From an uncultured Lachnospiraceae bacterium (lineage in GTDB: Bacteria; Bacillota; Clostridia; Lachnospirales; Lachnospiraceae), in assembly GCA_947591115.1 (NCBI GenBank), contig CANQCX010000091.1, forward strand, positions 1 through 7,896: 7,896 bases of DNA. Reading direction: 5' to 3'. A model generated the notes under the pieces. It was not told the origin of the DNA. It saw only the letters and a program-made list of their open reading frames with translations, and did no database searches. Shown here in pieces: positions 7,321 through 7,896 of this stretch. Within the stretch, counting starts at the first letter, position 1, and each line of letters starts with the position of its first letter. Both the position numbers and the translations under genes were made by a program.

Positions 7321-7372
7321 ATTTTATCGAATTTCAGAACAGATGTCAATATGTTTTTTTATAAATTTTGCA
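7321..7372 (-). promoter_or_regulatory. Strong sigma-A promoter of tRNA-Leu with AT-rich upstream element
   Basis: On the minus strand, the -35 box TTGACA (7344-7349) and the -10 box TAAAAT (7321-7326) are separated by exactly 17 bp. The -10 ends 11 nt before the first tRNA base, so transcription should start about 5 nt upstream of the mature tRNA. Directly upstream of the -35 is an A-tract (7352-7358), followed by AT-rich sequence that includes a direct repeat, CAAAATTTAT. Together they resemble the UP element of stable-RNA promoters. Confidence 0.9.
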
Positions 7373-7382
7373 ATAAATTTTG
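7361..7382. repeat. 10-bp direct repeat upstream of the tRNA-Leu promoter
   Basis: ATAAATTTTG occurs at 7361-7370 and again at 7373-7382, with 2 bp between (period 12). It lies in the AT-rich stretch upstream of the tRNA promoter. It may simply be low-complexity sequence that bends DNA or contacts the polymerase alpha subunit. Confidence 0.8.
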
Positions 7383-7412
7383 AATTTAGAGGAAGTATTT
7401 ACATTCAACATT

Positions 7413-7634
7413 TTAACCCTCCAGAATAGAATCCAATAATTCTTTGGTGGTTCCGCTAAAATGTTCGCCTGTCCCCAGCCGTTTCATCTCGTCTACTTCT
7501 TCAAAAGCTTCCATTGTTTCGGCGTTCGGCACCTCTGCAAAACCCGTTAAATTCTCGAGTATTCCCACAACATAAATCATTTTTTCATCATCAATCGCAT
7601 CTAATAATTGTATTGCTCTTTCTTTATTACTCAT
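7413..7634 (-). CDS. Small antitoxin-like protein (RelB/DinJ-like C-terminus), no partner toxin visible
   Basis: A 73-residue acidic protein. The N-terminal half (MSNKERAIQLLDAIDDEKMI, then YVVGILENLTG) is predicted to be two helices and is unlike the ribbon-helix-helix of classical RelB. The C-terminal half (VPNAETMEAFEEVDEMKRLG at 35-54, then GTTKELLDSILEG at 61-73) closely resembles the toxin-wrapping tail of RelB/DinJ antitoxins, with PNAET-x3-AxEE followed by a short helical end. This suggests an antitoxin of a RelE/YafQ-type system, or a stand-alone relative. No toxin gene lies on either side in the window: a tRNA gene follows about 100 nt downstream and about 250 bp of non-coding sequence lies upstream. 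The ATG follows an AAAGG site at 7-nt spacing, which is moderate. Function is inferred from the tail only. Confidence 0.6.
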   Translation of the reverse strand: MSNKERAIQLLDAIDDEKMIYVVGILENLTGFAEVPNAETMEAFEEVDEMKRLGTGEHFSGTTKELLDSILEG

Positions 7635-7662
7635 TGTCCGCCCTTTCTTTCCATTCTCTCAT
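7627..7662 (-). CDS. Possible short upstream ORF overlapping the antitoxin-like gene start
   Basis: An ATG at 7662 opens an 11-codon frame (MREWKERADNE) whose TAA stop (7627-7629) overlaps the start region of the antitoxin-like gene (ATG at 7632-7634). An AAAAGG stretch lies a few bases before the ATG. It could be a leader peptide that couples translation to the next gene. A frame this short occurs easily by chance, and there is no other support. Confidence 0.2.
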   Translation of the reverse strand: MREWKERADNE

Positions 7663-7690
7663 TTTCCTTTTGGGTACTCTGATTTTTAAT

Positions 7691-7719
7691 AGTATATCAC
7701 TTGCGAATATCGGACACTA
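7691..7719 (-). promoter_or_regulatory. Probable extended -10 promoter of the antitoxin-like gene
   Basis: On the minus strand, TGATATACT provides a TG-N extended -10 with TATACT at 7691-7696, 56 nt before the start codon. The -35 position at 17-bp spacing reads TAGTGT (7714-7719), which is a poor match, as is common for extended -10 promoters. A direct repeat, TCCGATATT, begins within the spacer. Confidence 0.5.
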
Positions 7720-7751
7720 TGTATTTACTGCACAAAATATCGGATGCCGAT
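7706..7751. promoter_or_regulatory. Operator-like repeats upstream of the antitoxin-like gene
   Basis: AATATCGGA occurs at 7706-7714 and 7736-7744, exactly 30 bp apart, so both copies face the same side of the helix. The second copy overlaps a perfect palindrome, ATCGG-ATG-CCGAT (7739-7751). The first copy lies in the spacer of the predicted promoter, where a bound protein would block transcription. Antitoxins often repress their own promoter from such repeats. This role is inferred. Confidence 0.4.
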
Positions 7752-7768
7752 TTGGGAATAATGCCTAT

Positions 7769-7796
7769 ATACCTGCTTTTCAATACCTGCTTTTCA
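7769..7796. repeat. Perfect 14-bp tandem duplication
   Basis: ATACCTGCTTTTCA is present twice in immediate succession (7769-7782 and 7783-7796), in the non-coding stretch between the antitoxin-like gene and the right-edge promoter. It probably arose by slippage. The unit is too short and has too few copies to suggest a CRISPR. Confidence 0.95.
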
Positions 7797-7821
7797 AATT
7801 CTCAAATTTCTAAATTATCGG

Positions 7822-7850
7822 TTGACAACAATCGTCGTTTTTGATATTAT
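7822..7850 (+). promoter_or_regulatory. Consensus sigma-A promoter, probably for a tRNA gene at the right edge
   Basis: On the plus strand, the -35 box TTGACA (7822-7827), a 17-bp spacer and the -10 box TATTAT (7845-7850) form a near-perfect promoter. Transcription should start near 7857, about 24 nt before the likely tRNA 5' end at 7881. It is the only strong plus-strand promoter in the window and diverges from the antitoxin-like gene. Confidence 0.82.
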
Positions 7851-7880
7851 AACTAAGTCGCGATGTGACATATATGAAAT

Positions 7881-7896
7881 GCGGAAGTGTCGGAAC
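7881..7896 (+). tRNA. Probable 5' end of a second tRNA gene (tRNA-Leu type), cut by the window edge
   Basis: The last 16 bases, GCGGAAGTGTCGGAAC, read as an acceptor strand GCGGAAG, then T8-G9, then the start of a D-arm (TCGGAAC). The TG(T/G)CGGAA pattern is typical of leucine tRNAs; compare the D-arm start GTGGAATTGG of the tRNA-Leu in this window. A consensus promoter lies just upstream and no coding frame competes. The anticodon and the rest of the molecule lie outside, so this is a reading of a short motif plus context. Confidence 0.55.

Noticed and set aside
7361..7382. Short direct repeats considered as a CRISPR array or mobile-element ends
   Set aside because: Only two 10-bp AT-rich copies, 2 bp apart and with no spacers, are present; this is better read as part of an AT-rich promoter upstream region.
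7514..7813. Plus-strand open frame of 99 codons opposite the antitoxin-like gene, hydrophobic in its middle
   Set aside because: I considered it as a possible small membrane toxin. It has no ribosome site, overlaps the antitoxin-like gene antisense, and its C-terminal half spans the predicted minus-strand promoter and the tandem repeat.
7708..7813. Minus-strand open stretch of about 35 codons upstream of the antitoxin-like gene (including YIGIIPKSASDIL)
   Set aside because: It has no ATG start with a ribosome site and no recognisable similarity, and it contains the tandem duplication and operator-like repeats. A decayed gene remnant is possible but unsupported.

Overview
The window looks like a chromosomal segment of a Gram-positive Clostridia bacterium, most probably Lachnospiraceae-like. 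The grounds are the gene order dgt-dnaG-rpoD-trmK, a primary sigma factor very close to the SigA/RpoD type of Firmicutes, strong AGGAG-type ribosome binding sites, consensus sigma-A promoters, and tRNA genes without an encoded CCA end. Base composition is moderate over the genes and clearly AT-rich right of about position 7310. The genus cannot be read from the sequence.

Left and centre (1-5473, all minus strand, read right to left): a tightly packed information-processing operon. It runs dgt (dNTP triphosphohydrolase of the HD family), 12-nt gap, dnaG (primase), 37-nt gap, rpoD (primary sigma factor), 12-nt gap, trmK (tRNA m1A22 methyltransferase), then a 14-nt overlap into a nucleoside kinase of the ThrRS-domain-plus-uridine-kinase type. 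The kinase runs off the left edge, so only its first 209 residues are visible. The operon ties nucleotide-pool control, replication priming, transcription initiation and tRNA modification to one transcript, as in the 'macromolecular synthesis' operon of other bacteria.

Middle right (5571-7076, minus): an unrecognised 501-residue membrane protein with about seven predicted transmembrane helices and a roughly 225-residue C-terminal domain predicted to lie outside the cell. No convincing terminator separates it from dgt, 97 nt downstream.

Right (7077-7896): a tRNA-Leu(CAG) gene on the minus strand, with a near-perfect promoter and an intrinsic terminator. Next comes a small minus-strand gene whose C-terminus resembles RelB/DinJ-type antitoxins but which has no toxin gene visible beside it. 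Then follows an AT-rich intergenic stretch with short repeats and a possible operator. At the far right edge a consensus plus-strand promoter leads into what looks like the first 16 bases of a second tRNA gene, probably tRNA-Leu.

I saw no CRISPR array, insertion sequence, phage gene or rRNA gene. The core is ordinary housekeeping. The less ordinary signals are the lone antitoxin-like gene between two tRNA genes, the 38-residue insertion in RpoD, the overlap of trmK with a kinase carrying ThrRS-like domains, and the large imperfect inverted repeat that overlaps the tRNA terminator.
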